A stretch of DNA of 64,000 bases from Agrypnia vestita (taxonomy: Eukaryota > Arthropoda > Insecta > Trichoptera > Phryganeidae): positions 1 to 64,000 of the forward strand of contig JADDOH010010857.1 in NCBI GenBank assembly GCA_016648135.1. The letters are read 5' to 3'. A program made the position numbers and the translations under genes. Below are positions 1-11,175 of the stretch, one piece after another. Each line of letters starts with the position of its first letter. Position 1 is the first letter of the stretch. Below the pieces are notes generated by a model. That model was not told where the DNA came from. It searched no databases and saw only the letters and a list, made by a program, of their open reading frames with translations.

Positions 1-408
1 ATTATTATTATTATTTATCGAAATGGGAAAATTATACAATCAGCTTCGCCATTGTGCGTCTCGGAGCATCTCGATCTTGGGTAGCTGCAGCCAGCGACGT
101 CCAATCTGATACGCGGCCTCCTGCCGGATGCGACTTCTTCAATGACCCGCGTTTAATGCAGCCGACCGGCGTAACAGGCCGTTGCGGAACTGCATTAGCA
201 ATCAATCGGGGACTGTTTGTTGCGTGGCGCAGTGATTTATTAGCGCAAATTAAAATTGGTCAAATCATTAAATGTATTAATTAGCCGATCTTTTGAATGC
301 GCTTCCGAGCTTGAACTTTGACGCTTTGGTCAGAAAACGTTCCATCTAGACCGCTGTTTCCCAGCGTGGGTCCCACGCCCCAATACGAGCAATTTAATTG
401 TTCAAGGG
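1..408. other. AT-rich sequence, no gene seen
   Basis: The first 17 bases are an ATT microsatellite. The rest is unremarkable single-copy-looking sequence. Short open frames here match no family I recognise, and one of them continues into the adjacent MITE, so I treat them as chance. Confidence 0.5.
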
Positions 409-710
409 CACAGTATAGTAAAGCATACAGTATTATATCTTCATACAAACAGCCGAAACGACGCCCTTCGAAATCTCGGTATACTTCGAACTGCTCAGTC
501 GCCGCAGGGCTGCAGTAACGTACGGACGCAAGCAGGGTGAGACGCTCCCACGCATACATTTAGGTCAGTTTATGGCACCCCAAACCATAAAGAGTCAGTC
601 AATGAGCAGCCCTGGTGCGTTTTTAACCAAGTTTAAGTACCAAGCGGCCGTAGGTATTTATTTCAAGGACACTGCCAAGATAACATACTGTATGTATTTA
701 TTATACTGTG
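409..710. mobile_element. 302-bp MITE with 7-bp TSD, copy 1
   Basis: The element starts CACAGTATAGTAAAGCATAC and its other end, read on the opposite strand, starts CACAGTATAATAAATACATAC, giving imperfect inverted repeats of about 30 bp. It is flanked by a direct repeat tcaaggg at 402-408 and 711-717, the expected 7-bp target-site duplication. It has no transposase. A 7-bp duplication is uncommon: it is compatible with the P superfamily (7-8 bp) but is not diagnostic, and these termini do not resemble those of the P element at 11 kb. Confidence 0.85.
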
Positions 711-763
711 TCAAGGGGCAGTTGAAAAATGAGCTAGTCTAGAGTCTAAAACCAACCTCCTGC

Positions 764-1065
764 CACAGTATAGTAAAGCATACAGTATTATATCTTCATA
801 CAAACAGCCGAAACGACACCCTTCGAAATCTCGGTATACTTCGAACTGCTCAGTCGCCGCAGGGCTGCAGTAACGTGCGGACGCAAGCAGTGTGAGACGT
901 TCCCACGCATACATTTAGGTCAATTTATGGCACCCCAAACCATAAAGAGTCAGTCAATGAGCAGCCCTGGTGCGTTTTTAACCAAGTTTAAGTACCAAGC
1001 GGCCGTAGGTATTTATTTCAAGGACACTGCCGAGATAACATACTGTATGTATTTATTATACTGTG
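764..1065. mobile_element. 302-bp MITE with 7-bp TSD, copy 2
   Basis: This is a second copy of the same family, also exactly 302 bp, in the same orientation and only 53 bp downstream of copy 1. It differs by scattered substitutions. Its own duplication ctcctgc (757-763 and 1066-1072) differs from that of copy 1, so the two arose by independent insertions and not by tandem duplication. Open frames on its minus strand repeat those in copy 1 and are shadows of the MITE. Confidence 0.87.
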
Positions 1066-1089
1066 CTCCTGCTATGATTTAGCTTGTAC

Positions 1090-1631
1090 AAAAAAGTAAC
1101 CCATAAAAACCAAGTTTTTATTATACTCCCTTTCTTTGTAAAATATAATAACAATTAAAGACGAATTAAAACATATAACATAACATAACACTTAACTTAC
1201 AGTAACTTAATATATTTCTAAAATGTCAGATGTTTTGAGCTTTGATAAGACACTTCATGCTTTGAAGATAAAATTCTAAAAACATTTGTCAGTCAATTTA
1301 GATTTTCGACATTCGTAGTGAAGTACCTATTATGTATACCGACGGAGTAATTCAAATTTAGAAAATTTAGGGCCGCCGTTGCTAATCAAACTTTTCTAAT
1401 GATTCCAATTTGAAAAAACCAATAAAATTTCTAAAAATCCGAAATTATACTATAATTATTAATTTTTTTTAAGCGAAAATTTGATAGATCTTCTTGATCG
1501 TCGCCACGTTTACTTGCCAAGTTTTAGCTCGATTGGATCACGGGAAAAGGGTCAAAAATCGATCCAAAGTTTTTTTTGACGGCAAGCCGGCAAGCAAGCA
1601 GACGCCATGAGTTAATATAAAGGAAGTAAAA
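1090..1631 (-). repeat. Interspersed repeat family A, copy 1
   Basis: This is a copy, in reverse orientation, of a roughly 540-590-bp repeat also found at 22603, 28886, 46658 and 63299. The forward form begins near TACTCCCTTT and contains the words TTTGGATCGATTTTT and TTACTCCGTCGGTAT. It ends with AAAGAAAGGGAGTA plus a 35-bp tail containing the mini-hairpin AAAAACTTGGTTTTT. The reciprocal TACTCCCTTTCTTT and AAAGAAAGGGAGTA words act as short inverted termini. No coding capacity is seen, and I cannot place it in a superfamily. Confidence 0.8.
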
Positions 1632-2118
1632 AGAAGAATTGTTGGTATCTGAAATTAAAACAAGCGTTCGTTGAGGATGGACATTCACTTTACAAGTTTG
1701 ATATCCGAGGTGTTCCTTGATTTGATCGTGATCTTTCAAGACAAGACAGTACAAAATAATATCAAGTAAAAATACGAGTTCGCAATGTTTGTCGTAAAAT
1801 ATTGCTAAAGTGAAAAGTTATGATAGAATGCAAAATGATCAGTTAAAAAATTATTCAATATAAAAGGAGCTACGGCATATGGCTTTGTGGTGAAACGGAA
1901 ATTAAATACCCCAATTCAACCAACTTTGGAAGAGAGCTATTGTTACCGTCTCCATTTTCATATTTAGCTGCCATAATTTTTTTTTTTTATTATTAAATTT
2001 ATTTGGTAAATGTACAATCTTAAGAGTGACTGCGTTCAATATAATATAATTATTTTCTTTTCAATTTTCTTTTCGTATTTTCGTCTTTTCTTTCTTTTCT
2101 TTTCAATATAATTTTTAT
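1632..2118. other. Unassigned AT-rich stretch
   Basis: No open frame of interest. A T-rich, pyrimidine-rich run near 1978-2110 abuts the LINE fragment that follows and may be its degraded minus-strand tail. Confidence 0.4.
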
Positions 2119-2404
2119 TTATAATATTTAGGACGTTAAAAAGTTTCCTTGTTGGGAATATTGAGGGTTTCCTCAAAATCACTTTGATAATTACTCTCTG
2201 AACTATTTCCACTGGTAGTATATTAGACTTAAAGGTCCCACCCCAGCCAATTATACCGTACTGTAGTATGGACTGGGCAAACGCAAAAAATATACCACCT
2301 TCAGCGTGTTTATTGATAAGATATTTCGTAGCCGTAGGTATACGAGTTTCCTCTTGTATACCTGTATACTTGATACTGCTGTAATAATGTCTGCAAGATC
2401 TCAC
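2119..2404 (-). pseudogene. LINE reverse transcriptase C-terminal fragment
   Basis: The minus-strand translation contains FAFAQSILQYGIIGWGG followed by an Ile/Lys-rich segment and PTRKLF. This is the signature of the region just after the reverse-transcriptase fingers/palm in Jockey/CR1-type non-LTR retrotransposons (S-x-L-x-YG-I-x-x-WGG, then QR-x-IIK-x-IL). Only about 90 codons survive, with no RT catalytic motif, no endonuclease and no start. It is a 5'-truncated dead copy. Confidence 0.75.
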
Positions 2405-4004
2405 ACGTCTCTGGATGTCTCATCACGTTTCCACGATATTGAAGTTTTCGGATTTTTAATTGTTTTAATTACTTACATATTCTTTTTTCACCACAACATC
2501 GTCATTCGTAACTCTGTCTTTCCAGCGTATTTTGAGTATTCTTCTGTTTGATACATCTCGAATGCCTCAAATCGCCTTATCAATTCTTCGGCAAGCTTTC
2601 ATACTTCCATTCCATAAAATATAAATATACTGTTAAGAAAATATACCTGTTAAGATTCCATAATCCGTCATCGCTTGTTATAGCTTATGGGCTGTGAATT
2701 GGTAATTAAAGCCGTAATTGTTTTTCCTCCGTGATTAGAATACGCGGTGATTATAATGATTGCGATTGGAATGCGCGATGTGGCGACGGCGCCAGTAGGA
2801 AATTATTATTTATATGATATCTGGACAGAAATAACAATAAAACTCGGCATTTTCCGATCGTGTATTTGATTTATCGACGTATTAATGCGTCTCGCAGCCC
2901 ATTCGAAACGTCATATTGACACTTAAATATTATTAATATAATCGTAAATATTACAGTAAGCTGATTCTGCAAATGTGAAAAAGGCACTAAAGTCTTGTAT
3001 ATATACATTTAAATGAACTACTGACACACTGTGGCAAATATAGACATTCTATTAGTAAATATTCCTTATATTTTATTAAAATAAATTCTCGTTAAATTGC
3101 AGAATAATTAACAATTTTAACAACGTTTGAAGCGACTATCTTTATAATCACAATATTTCTCAATAACCTTTAAGTATAATCTTTCAGAGGGCGCCTGGAC
3201 TTCAATCCATTTTATAAGCAGAATATAATGTATTAATGCTTAATCGATTAAGGAATTACTGTTGCCATAAGATCATTCTTTCTGGAAATGTTCAGGTAAA
3301 AACAGGTAAATTTGCTTCTGTTTTTCACAAAATACCAAATAAAATTTAAGTTTCATAACAAAAAAAATTATCGCGAAATCATAGTGTTTTTGTGTCGGTG
3401 TTTAACAGCTTTAGCGACGGACATTGTTACATAGAAAATTATATATTTTGATGATAGTTAAAATGTATGTGAACAATTAGAATAGTGATGAGAGTCTTAA
3501 CGTCAGTATTATGGATTTACGTTCACGTAGAATAGTAATTCATAATAGAAAATTACACTTTTCTTTTCAATCTTTTAATATCTTATTTACTTAAACTAAT
3601 GTCTTACATTATATCTTTTTTCACTACTCGAATATTATGCTACTAATGATTACATTAACAATACACGTATATATAGACACATACATGACAATGCCCCCCA
3701 CTTTTAAACACGAGAATTAAATTCTCTATTAAAAGTGGGTAAGTTAATATTCTCATTCTGTTATTCAAATATATGATATGTAATTAACACCATTGGGTAC
3801 AATTCAATTAAATATATATATTTTTTTTTAATATACCATATATTAGTTTCGAATAAAAAATAGGTATTGGGTTGCTTTGCTGAGAAGCTGTTAAAATACA
3901 ATAGATTTAAGAGGGGTGTAGCAGTTAGGCAACTTACTAGAGTGGGGGTCCTGTTTAAGATTATATGTTTTTTTAAAATCTTTTTACAAAAAGACATCGC
4001 GTTA
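2405..4004. other. Intergenic, possible conserved non-coding block
   Basis: No gene seen. Around 2690-2910 the base composition rises and homeodomain-type TAAT/ATTA words cluster with balanced sequence, which resembles an insect cis-regulatory module. That is only an impression and cannot be tested without alignment. Confidence 0.3.
3697..3739. repeat. Nested stem-loop
   Basis: CCCACTTTTAA pairs with TTAAAAGTGGG (11 bp), and inside it GAGAATT pairs with AATTCTC. The two stems are separated by 4 and 2 unpaired bases. Function unknown; no gene lies close by. Confidence 0.6.
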
Positions 4005-4400
4005 CGTTCGGGATGATCCTTAATCCGTTGCGCTTCCGCGATTCGCGGAGACATCGCAGGTCCGTCGTCTTCGACAAACGATTTTCTTTCATCTGTCACA
4101 CTCGCTCTTGCGTTATGCAAATGGGCGCGACTCCTTCCTCGCGCGGATCACTCCGCCGTCGAGGAATGGTAATAATATCATTAAGTTGGGGCCAAACGAG
4201 TTTCGCGCGCGCGGCGGCGACGGCGGGGTTTTTTCTTTTTCTTCTTGCTGCGCGCTCTTTTTTGCCGACTTTTTCACCTTCGCCGGCGGCCGCTCGCCGC
4301 CCAAGGTCAGCCCGCCGGACAATGAATGGCTGCAGCGGAAGGCGTGCGCCGGCGCATAGCCGCGCGCACCTGACCGCCTCACCTGCCTGCAAGCCGGGCG
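4005..4400. other. CpG-rich island without clear exon
   Basis: GC content rises sharply, with many CG dinucleotides (GCGCGCGCGGCGGCGACGGCG-like runs), and both ends drop back to AT-rich DNA. Five overlapping open frames on both strands are the expected by-product of few AT-rich stop codons in GC-rich DNA; none shows a protein domain. It could be a promoter-associated island, but I see no gene attached. Confidence 0.5.
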
Positions 4401-5663
4401 AGGGTAAAAATCAAAGATAAGCGGCTTCGACGAAATGTACGCGGAATTTTCGTATTTCGTTGTCCCCTTCCACTGATGAAGGCTTCCGTATCCAGCCACG
4501 GTCGGAATTTTTTAATGCTACACGGCAACCACGCCATGCCGCAGGGCAGCACAGCAGCAATGCAGCACGGCACAGCTGCCAACAAAAGACAACACTGTCC
4601 GTACAATGCAAAATTTGATCATGCATTAAAATACGTTTATACATTTGCCTAACAAATTAGGGCAAAAACTCCATTGCTGACCGTGTTTTTGACCTTTAAC
4701 ATGGCTTTTGCAGATTTCGACATTTTTAGTTTAAGTTTTAAGCAGTTTACTAACTCTGTTAGGGCTTAACTTGCGAGGTGACACATTGCATGCACACGTA
4801 CGTATTAATAAAATTTATTTTTATTAATTTAATATATGGTGTACATTACATTCTTATATAATAACTTGTTATATTGACATTTTTTTTAGCTTTTTTAGAA
4901 TTCTTGTGTCTGAAGAGGGAGCCTCAATCCTTATACTCTTAATAATATTAACGTGTGAATTATTTAATATATGTGGGTGTTAATAATGATAGTCAGAATA
5001 TATATAATTCTTAAATTAATTCTTTAATTTTGTCATTATGTCGTTTGATCCAGTTTCACGTGGGTCTTTTGTCGTATCATGGACGTCCGATCACGCAAGT
5101 ATATTCTTATTAGCGTCTTTCGTAATCTCCAAATAGTCCCCATCAAATATAATACATTCGTACCAGCGCCTTTTTCTATCTTCGAAGCACTTCTGTAACG
5201 CAATTTTCCGAATGGCGTTTACCCCCTTACCGATTCTGGCTTTGTCTTCCCAGTGTTGGCAAAGCGTCGTACTTTCATTTGTTTCACCTTAATAGGATGA
5301 ATTCGCAGATGGGCGAAAAAACCAGTTGTTTTCACACACGTTTCGTAATTTCTTCCTCCAAAGTATCCAAATATTAAATTGAAGACAATATTTCCGCTAT
5401 AATAATATAAATGTTGACGTTTCTTCTTCTTCTTAAAATAAGGCAATCCGCCGTCAAAACAGCGATTTGTGCCATTTTGCAAGTTATAAATGAGGTAATG
5501 CTAAGAAAGAGAAATTAATCATATATTTATGTCGTTTACTGACAAGAATTTTGATATTATCGCTATCAGATTAGGCGAGTTTATAGCAAGAAGATGACAA
5601 ATATTGGTTGGGAGTTGGTATTTAGCCTCGATGAGGTCATTGTAAAAAAAAATATATTCCTAG
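4401..5663. other. Unassigned intergenic stretch
   Basis: GC content decays to an AT-rich background. No recognisable protein, RNA or element boundary. Confidence 0.4.
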
Positions 5664-5847
5664 CAAACCCTGGTTTAGTATTAAAAAGCTTTCGAAAAGA
5701 ACTATCTCCATAATATCTAGAATGAGAATTGGCTATTGTCTAGTAGCTGCTCATTTGTTCAGACTGAACATGGTGGAAAGTCCAATCTGCGAGTGTGGTT
5801 CGGAGGAGGAGATCCTTGATCACATGTTTTTTGCCTGCCCATTATAA
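5664..5847 (+). pseudogene. LINE 3'-terminal zinc-knuckle fragment
   Basis: The plus frame at 5701-5847 reads SRMRIGYCLVAAHLFRLN, then PICECGSEEE, then LDHMFFACPL and a stop. The R-x-R-x-G-(H/Y) motif followed by CxC...HxxxxC is the C-terminal RNase-H-adjacent zinc knuckle of R1/Jockey-type LINEs. The sequence upstream (KPWFSIKK-like) fits the same family in a shifted frame. It is a truncated remnant. Confidence 0.8.
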
Positions 5848-6803
5848 TGTTGACGTTTAATCAAGCTAAATTATAAAGTTTTTACGCAAATAGTTGCATT
5901 TTCATCCGCATATTTTTAATTTCGCGCAAAAACGCCCGCAGCTGTCATTTCGTCTACGTGACCTCAAGCCTTAGTAATCATTGAATTGTGTCTATGGCAA
6001 CGGTTCAAAGACACGTTGACGGGTACTGAGGCGTGACGTTATTTTCTCTGACTGGTGTTTCAGTTAAAATGACGGATTGAACAATTTTATACTTTTATTT
6101 TATTGAAAATCTTATTAATCTCAATGTGTAGATTAAAACTGGATTGTTTTTTAGAATCCTTTAAAAATATTTTCTATTTAATACTGTCATCATGTTTATT
6201 CAATCGTAAGAACATCCGCAAATATTATTAAAAAAATTAAGTTCTCTATATATGTTCCAAAACTGAAAACCTTTCGTTTATTTTAAGGGACCATGCCAGA
6301 CATATCTGTAGTACATTTGAATGATGTCTTGATAAATACGGACCTCCCGTCTATTTTGCTTCAGTGTTTTTTTGTGGCGCCTAATCCTTTGCGTTTATGC
6401 TCTGCGATCGGACAGTACTTGGGTCGATGGTCATTATTTAATACAGCCAAATGGCAATAATCCGGTGTTGTCGGACGACGTCGAAGCGCCCATCATTTCA
6501 TTACGGCAAACGTAATGCGAACGCTGTTCTGTTGCTGTTGACAGGCCACTTTAGCTGACGGCGTGTCAAGTGGGTGGAGCTGCATCGGCCACGTTGAGGT
6601 ATTGATTGTGACCGTTACAGACTTGGAGGGTACGATCCGTTTGAATAATCTTGCATACGAGTGCATACAATCATCCTCATGTTTTGTTAAAATAAAACAC
6701 AAATCGCTCTGTTTTCACCACTTTATTAGATTAAACAATCTACATGTTTCGAGAACAATCTTCTCTTATGTCAAAAATGATCAAACAACCACCATTAATT
6801 AGA
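5848..6803. other. Unassigned intergenic stretch
   Basis: A moderately GC-rich patch at about 6290-6640 is surrounded by AT-rich DNA. Opposing short open frames there lack any domain. No gene call is made. Confidence 0.35.
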
Positions 6804-7066
6804 CTATCAATATTTCTGACTTGTTTTCTATAAATCTTTGGACTATCATTAAAGATACTTATATTGAATATTAAAATTTGATTTGCATCAATACGAGTCA
6901 AATAAATTATTAATACTTTGCAGAAATTTAAATTAAAGCGAATGAATTTTTCATATGCTATACAAGTTATTTAAATGGTAGTACAACGTTTAATTGAAAA
7001 TAATAATAATTAAAAAATATGGAAAAAAACTTTGGTGTCGCATATCATTATAACTAATCCGTATAC
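6804..7066. repeat. Family B foldback repeat, diverged copy
   Basis: It shares ordered words with the better family B copies at 21.7, 40.7 and 52.2 kb: TTGGACTATCATT, GAGTCAAATAAA, GCGAATGAATTTTTC and a tail ending ACTTTGGTGTCGCATAT. Both arms are diverged and the ACAGGGTGT termini are lost. Confidence 0.65.
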
Positions 7067-7554
7067 TTTGATTCACAATCCCAATCTAAATACCATACAT
7101 ATTTTATAAATTCTCTATATTTCTAATTTGATCACGTTTTTAAGGCATTTATCTTTATTTTCTATTGAAGTTTTAGATTCATTATGGTGTTAATGGTTAA
7201 GATGCGCTTGTTATATATAGCGTTCAATATATCGATTAATAATTATCATCTCAAAGAATACTATTTTTCGTATGACTTTTCGCAACGCACTTCAAGTATT
7301 TTATCATAAATGCAGCTAGATGTCACATAATCGAGTGAATTTCTTGTATTACAGCACTAGGTATAATTTGAGTAAGTCCATTGTCGCGTGTTGCCTTTCG
7401 CATTGGGTACATGCAAGGTACTACTTCACCGTAATTGGCCAGAATAAATTAATTTAACATTAAATGCCTAAGACTTGATACATTTTCCGGTAATTGTGCC
7501 AAAAACAATGTGAACAATGTTAAACTAATTAACTTACCATCACGTTGTTTCACC
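7067..7554. other. Unassigned AT-rich stretch
   Basis: No open frame or repeat boundary recognised. Confidence 0.35.
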
Positions 7555-7760
7555 GCAGGGGTAGGCAGAAAGGATTTAGCGCCACAGTCTCCTGTACCGA
7601 CACACAACTCTCGTCTCGTCCATTTTCATATATCTTCACATTCAAGCTCGACCATTGTGTAAGCTCCCAGCAGGATCATCTTCCAGTATCTGTTTAATCT
7701 GATCATGCCAAGTTATTCTTTCTGGCGTCATATATCTTACCAGTCTTTTCCCATTCATTC
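7555..7760 (-). pseudogene. Decayed LINE 3' end
   Basis: On the minus strand the segment ends with CTGCCTACCCCTGCGG, the 3' tail word shared with LINE ends at 29.7 and 49.5 kb and with the SINE at 47.6 kb. The upstream sequence is a degraded C-terminal coding region with no usable frame. Confidence 0.5.
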
Positions 7761-8060
7761 GCCCATGACACAAACATGACTTTTTTAATTCTATTCACTA
7801 TGCTGAAACGATATTCACGTTCTTTCCTAATTTAAACATTCTTTACTCTACCATAAATGGATTTGCCTCTTAGCGCTCTTAGGGCCGATTGATTACGAAA
7901 ACGGGTGTTTTGATTGGCGGAAAACGCAAAAATCTATGCTTTTTTCTTAACTATTACTCTTTTTCCTGATCGAACAACTGACCCGTAATGAACAGTCAAA
8001 TAATAATAAAATACTTCTTCTTCAAATGTAGCAAATTTATTTTGTGGTAACATAATTATA
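7761..8060. other. Unassigned stretch
   Basis: Nothing recognised. Confidence 0.3.
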
Positions 8061-8138
8061 ATTAATATAAAATAACTTTGTTTAAACCACTTATTTATAA
8101 ATAAATAAGTGGTTTAAACAAAGTTAATTTATATTAAT
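8061..8138. repeat. 78-bp nearly perfect, loopless palindrome
   Basis: The left arm (8061-8099) and the reverse complement of the right arm (8100-8138) agree at 37 of 39 positions with no spacer. The core word is GTTTAAACCACTTATTTA. The palindrome could extrude as a cruciform or be transcribed into a hairpin. No TSD is evident and no second copy is present in the window. Confidence 0.9.
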
Positions 8139-8831
8139 AATAATAAAATAATCCAACACGGCCAGAAAGCAACGATCATGAACTTCAAAATTTTCACTGG
8201 TGAAAATTTTAATCTCAAGAAACGATTAACAAAAAAAGGTCTGTAAAAAGTATAGCCACTGATATCTTAGAACACTTCTTTCATAAAATATTTTTTTGTC
8301 TCTCGCTTACTATGTTCCGTGTGCGCGGAGTACAGGGCCACCGGTCCATAGCTATAACCCATAAGAGGCTACATGGGCTGTAGCTAGGGTTACCATAAAC
8401 GTCAAGGATTAACACAGTGATGAATCGGTGATGGGTTTTAGGTTGATTGAAGAGAGGTAGGTAAACGGATAAAATTAGAAAAAATCCAAATATCGTGTAA
8501 AAAAATATTAATTCAGCTTTTCAAATAGCATTGTAGTTTTCCGTTTTTCTTCAGTCTTTTTTAAAATACAGGATGAAAATAGAGAACTGATGGGAAATCA
8601 AGTTGTGTATTTGAGAGATTTTATGTATCAAAAGTGATGTATTTTTCAATTATTTTTTTTAATTGGCTGAGCCACTTTGTAAATTGACCTTTAAAAAAAG
8701 ATTTTATTATTTAATTGTATCTACTTATATTTATTAATTACATCTACATGTTATTAACAATTCAGGTGTTCATAAACTTTCGTGTAAATATTGTACTTCA
8801 GCGTTTTATATTGAAAAAATCGGTCGAAATT
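8139..8831. other. Unassigned AT-rich stretch
   Basis: A short GC-richer patch lies near 8320-8400. No recognisable features otherwise. Confidence 0.3.
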
Positions 8832-8968
8832 CTGTATGTATGTATTTATAGGCTGTATTTCCTATAAAATCTAGGAATTCAGTACATTTTAAATTATTAA
8901 TCCTCGATGACTGCATTAAAATATTTTTGGATATTCCTGCCTTTGCTTTTATACACTACATACAATAA
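8832..8968. repeat. Family C foldback MITE, right half
   Basis: It contains TTATAGGCTGTATTTCC, AATTCAGTACATTTTAAA and CCTCGATGACTGCATT and ends GCCTTTGCTTTTATACAC. This is the right half of the family whose full copies lie at 27030, 61655 and 63032. Confidence 0.75.
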
Positions 8969-9031
8969 TAAATACTTTAACTGCGGTAAGAATGTGTCTT
9001 AAAAATACGTGATAGGTGACATCCTTCCGCT

Positions 9032-9595
9032 GTGACCCAACCCCCTTTTCCAAAGCACGGGTTTATTTCATCTCTAAATTTCTATATACTCTGCACACTT
9101 GAGGAGCTCGTTAGGCTTGGCGCTGCCCTGGTCTCGTGCGACACATTCGCCCGGTTCAGCCCTGAGAAGTCGCCGCGACCAGTCTCGGTCATGGTAATTA
9201 ATGTATCGGCGGTTTTTTTATGCGATTCGGCCTCTCTTGTTTGGATAAATATTGTGATAGCCGCTCAACCCGTTTCCCGAGCCCGGCCGGTGATGTCACT
9301 GCCTTATTTATATTGTAATGCCGCTCGCCTCTCTGCTCTCCGCGGCTCGCCGCTGCTGCTGCCGCCGCCCTGGGATCTCCCGATCGGCCGCGGTCCCATC
9401 GAGGAGCGGATCAGAATCTCACGCATGTCACCTTACCGGTTGCCTTACCTTTCACGCTTTGTAAGTAAGCGTATTATTTCATTTATCTCGCGTCGGACAA
9501 CAGATCGCGGACGTGCGTTTTATTTTTGCCACCGGCCGTCTGATCAGTCTGAGCGGTCCTGCGATACAATCAATCTTGATAATCGGAAGAATTAG
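9032..9595 (+). other. GC-rich block with a 187-codon open frame of doubtful reality
   Basis: This is the longest open frame outside the P element (ATG at 9032, stop at 9593-9595). It spans a GC-rich island at about 9090-9560. The predicted protein has proline/arginine-rich and mixed composition, no signal peptide, no coherent domain and no resemblance I recognise. Low stop-codon density in GC-rich DNA explains it adequately. The block may instead be a CpG island or regulatory element. Confidence 0.2.
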
Positions 9596-9640
9596 CAGGT
9601 AAAGCGCCTCCGTAGAATGGAGACAGTGATGAGGTGTGGA

Positions 9641-10073
9641 CTAGGGAATGCAATCCCGAGCCAGGATTGCCCTTTCGGGATCGCGAATACTTTTGTGTAT
9701 TTTTTTTTGTTTATAGAGCTGAATAGCAATAGCGACAATGCCTTGCATTTTTATATCAGCAATTTTAATAAAATGTTCATTATTAATCATTGCATTAAAG
9801 TTTTTGTAGGCGTTTTTCCAAGCATCAATCATTCAATGTAGTAGAGTTGTGATAGTTTATATTACTGTGTTAGGTTGATAAAATGCAGCAAATATTATTC
9901 AAAGCCATTTTCATTATTTGAATGTGACATGAACATAAGTTTTAAGTACTTAATTAAAGCTCTATAGACATACAAAACATAAATAATGTTGATCAATCTC
10001 GATAATGCCTTGGATTGGGATTGACCTCGTAAAATGCCTCGAGATCTTGCGGCATCGGGATTGCATTCCCTAG
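9641..10073. mobile_element. 433-bp MITE with 6-bp TSD
   Basis: The left end is CTAGGGAATGCAATCCCGA and the right end is its reverse complement, a 19-bp terminal inverted repeat. The direct repeat tgtgga flanks both sides (9635-9640 and 10074-10079). The interior is AT-rich without a transposase. A 6-bp duplication is unusual, and I do not assign a superfamily. Confidence 0.85.
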
Positions 10074-10079
10074 TGTGGA

Positions 10080-10504
10080 CATAGAAAGTATTTACTTCAA
10101 TTCACATAATTTATTCAACAAAGTTTTAGATGGTTTAGTCCCAGTGTAACGTCATACGGTGCTGCAGTTACTGGATGCATTGCTGTAGATGGTCACCCTG
10201 TGTCCGCTGCACCGTAGAACCATGGCATGCAATTTTATTCTTTCTGTGAGACATCTTTATTTTATTTTCAAAAATTGTACCTAATCGGCTCAATAATTTT
10301 TGAGATATTATATCCAAAAGTCTGAAACAGGGAGTTTCGAGAAAAACGCAAAAGAATAAAGTGATTCACTTAAAAATTCACCTACCGCTCTAGCTTCAAA
10401 TTGCTATAAATCATCCAATTTTTGGAATTTTTGAAAGACTCAAATAACGTAACGAATGGCTCTGTAAAATACTCAGAAAAATATTCGGTCCAGTACAGAT
10501 AAAC
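10080..10504. other. Unassigned stretch
   Basis: No gene recognised. A short phrase near 10285-10345 resembles sequence near 41340-41380 and may be another low-copy repeat. Confidence 0.3.
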
Positions 10505-10780
10505 GGAGTTCAGAGAATACGATACAACGAGGAGGCCTACAATATTTATCAAAATAGGGAGGCTGCCATGGGCAGGGCACGTAGAAGAATCAGTAAAGGG
10601 AGAATGCCAAAAAAGATTCTCCACACAAAGCCCCGAGGTAGACGCAGCGTTGGTAGACCCAAACTGGCTGGATGGAGTGCAGCAAGACGTTGGAGGAGTA
10701 CATGTCAGGATAGAGGAAGTTGGAGAGGAATGTCGGAGGAGGCCAAGGCCCACAATGGACCATTGCTGATGATGATGCCT
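10505..10780 (+). pseudogene. LINE C-terminal fragment with (GAT)n tail
   Basis: Alternating plus frames read RIRYNEEAYNIYQ, LPWAGHVEE, KGRMPKKILHTKPRGRRSVG and GRPKL...W, then EEAKAHNGP. This order is characteristic of the C-terminus of an endonuclease-reverse transcriptase LINE (RLRWAGHV, GRPRKRW, EEAKAHPG). At least two frameshifts break it. A GATGATGATG run directly after it is the typical 3' microsatellite tail, so the 3' end is near 10780. Confidence 0.8.
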
Positions 10781-10929
10781 CGAATTTTAAGTAATAAGAA
10801 AAAGCAAAAAAAAACCTTTTTTGCAAATATCAACGTGGTGTTAAGAAAGTATGGAGCTCATTGTTGTAGCGCCCAAATACGAAACTGTTATAATGAAACC
10901 ATTCAGCTCGCTCCTTGATTTTCCACGCA

Positions 10930-11142
10930 AATGTGTCTTGACATTGGCGATTGCATCATCGGGCCTCGAGCGGCCTTGCCATCAGCCTTCCGATTTCCTC
11001 ACGAGCCTCGTAACCTGGCCAATGTTTTTGTTTGAACACTTGTCTTTGCTCTTGAAATAGCTCGCTGGCAGAACACCGCTTTAGGCGGATGCGGGGCCGA
11101 AGCGACGGCCGCGGTGCTGTTTGGTCAGCCTGCAGGAGTGCA
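10930..11142. other. GC-rich flank interrupted by the P element (left part)
   Basis: This GC-rich and CpG-rich DNA ends at the P-element target-site duplication and resumes in similar composition at 16010. The transposon therefore sits within what was one continuous island. No exon or domain is visible in the short open frames. Confidence 0.5.
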
Positions 11143-11150
11143 CATACAAG
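11143..11150. repeat. P-element target-site duplication, left
   Basis: The 8-bp sequence catacaag is repeated exactly at 16002-16009. P elements duplicate 8 bp on insertion. Confidence 0.93.
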
Positions 11151-11175
11151 CTTAGAGTATATACAATCCATAGAG
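11151..11175 (+). repeat. P-element terminal inverted repeat, left
   Basis: Twenty-five bases beginning CTTAGAGTATATACAATCC match the reverse complement of 15977-16001 with no mismatch. Similarity stops immediately inside. Confidence 0.95.

Noticed and set aside
281..914. Two similar minus-strand frames (92 and 67 codons) sharing a MYAWERLTLLAS start
   Set aside because: They lie within the two copies of the 302-bp MITE and reflect its repeat, not a gene family.
4013..4644. Cluster of seven overlapping frames on both strands
   Set aside because: Typical of CpG-rich DNA. None has a recognisable domain and they contradict each other.
9032..9595. 187-codon plus-strand open frame as a real gene
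   Set aside because: No domain, mixed composition and a GC-rich context that suppresses stop codons. Kept only as a low-confidence block.
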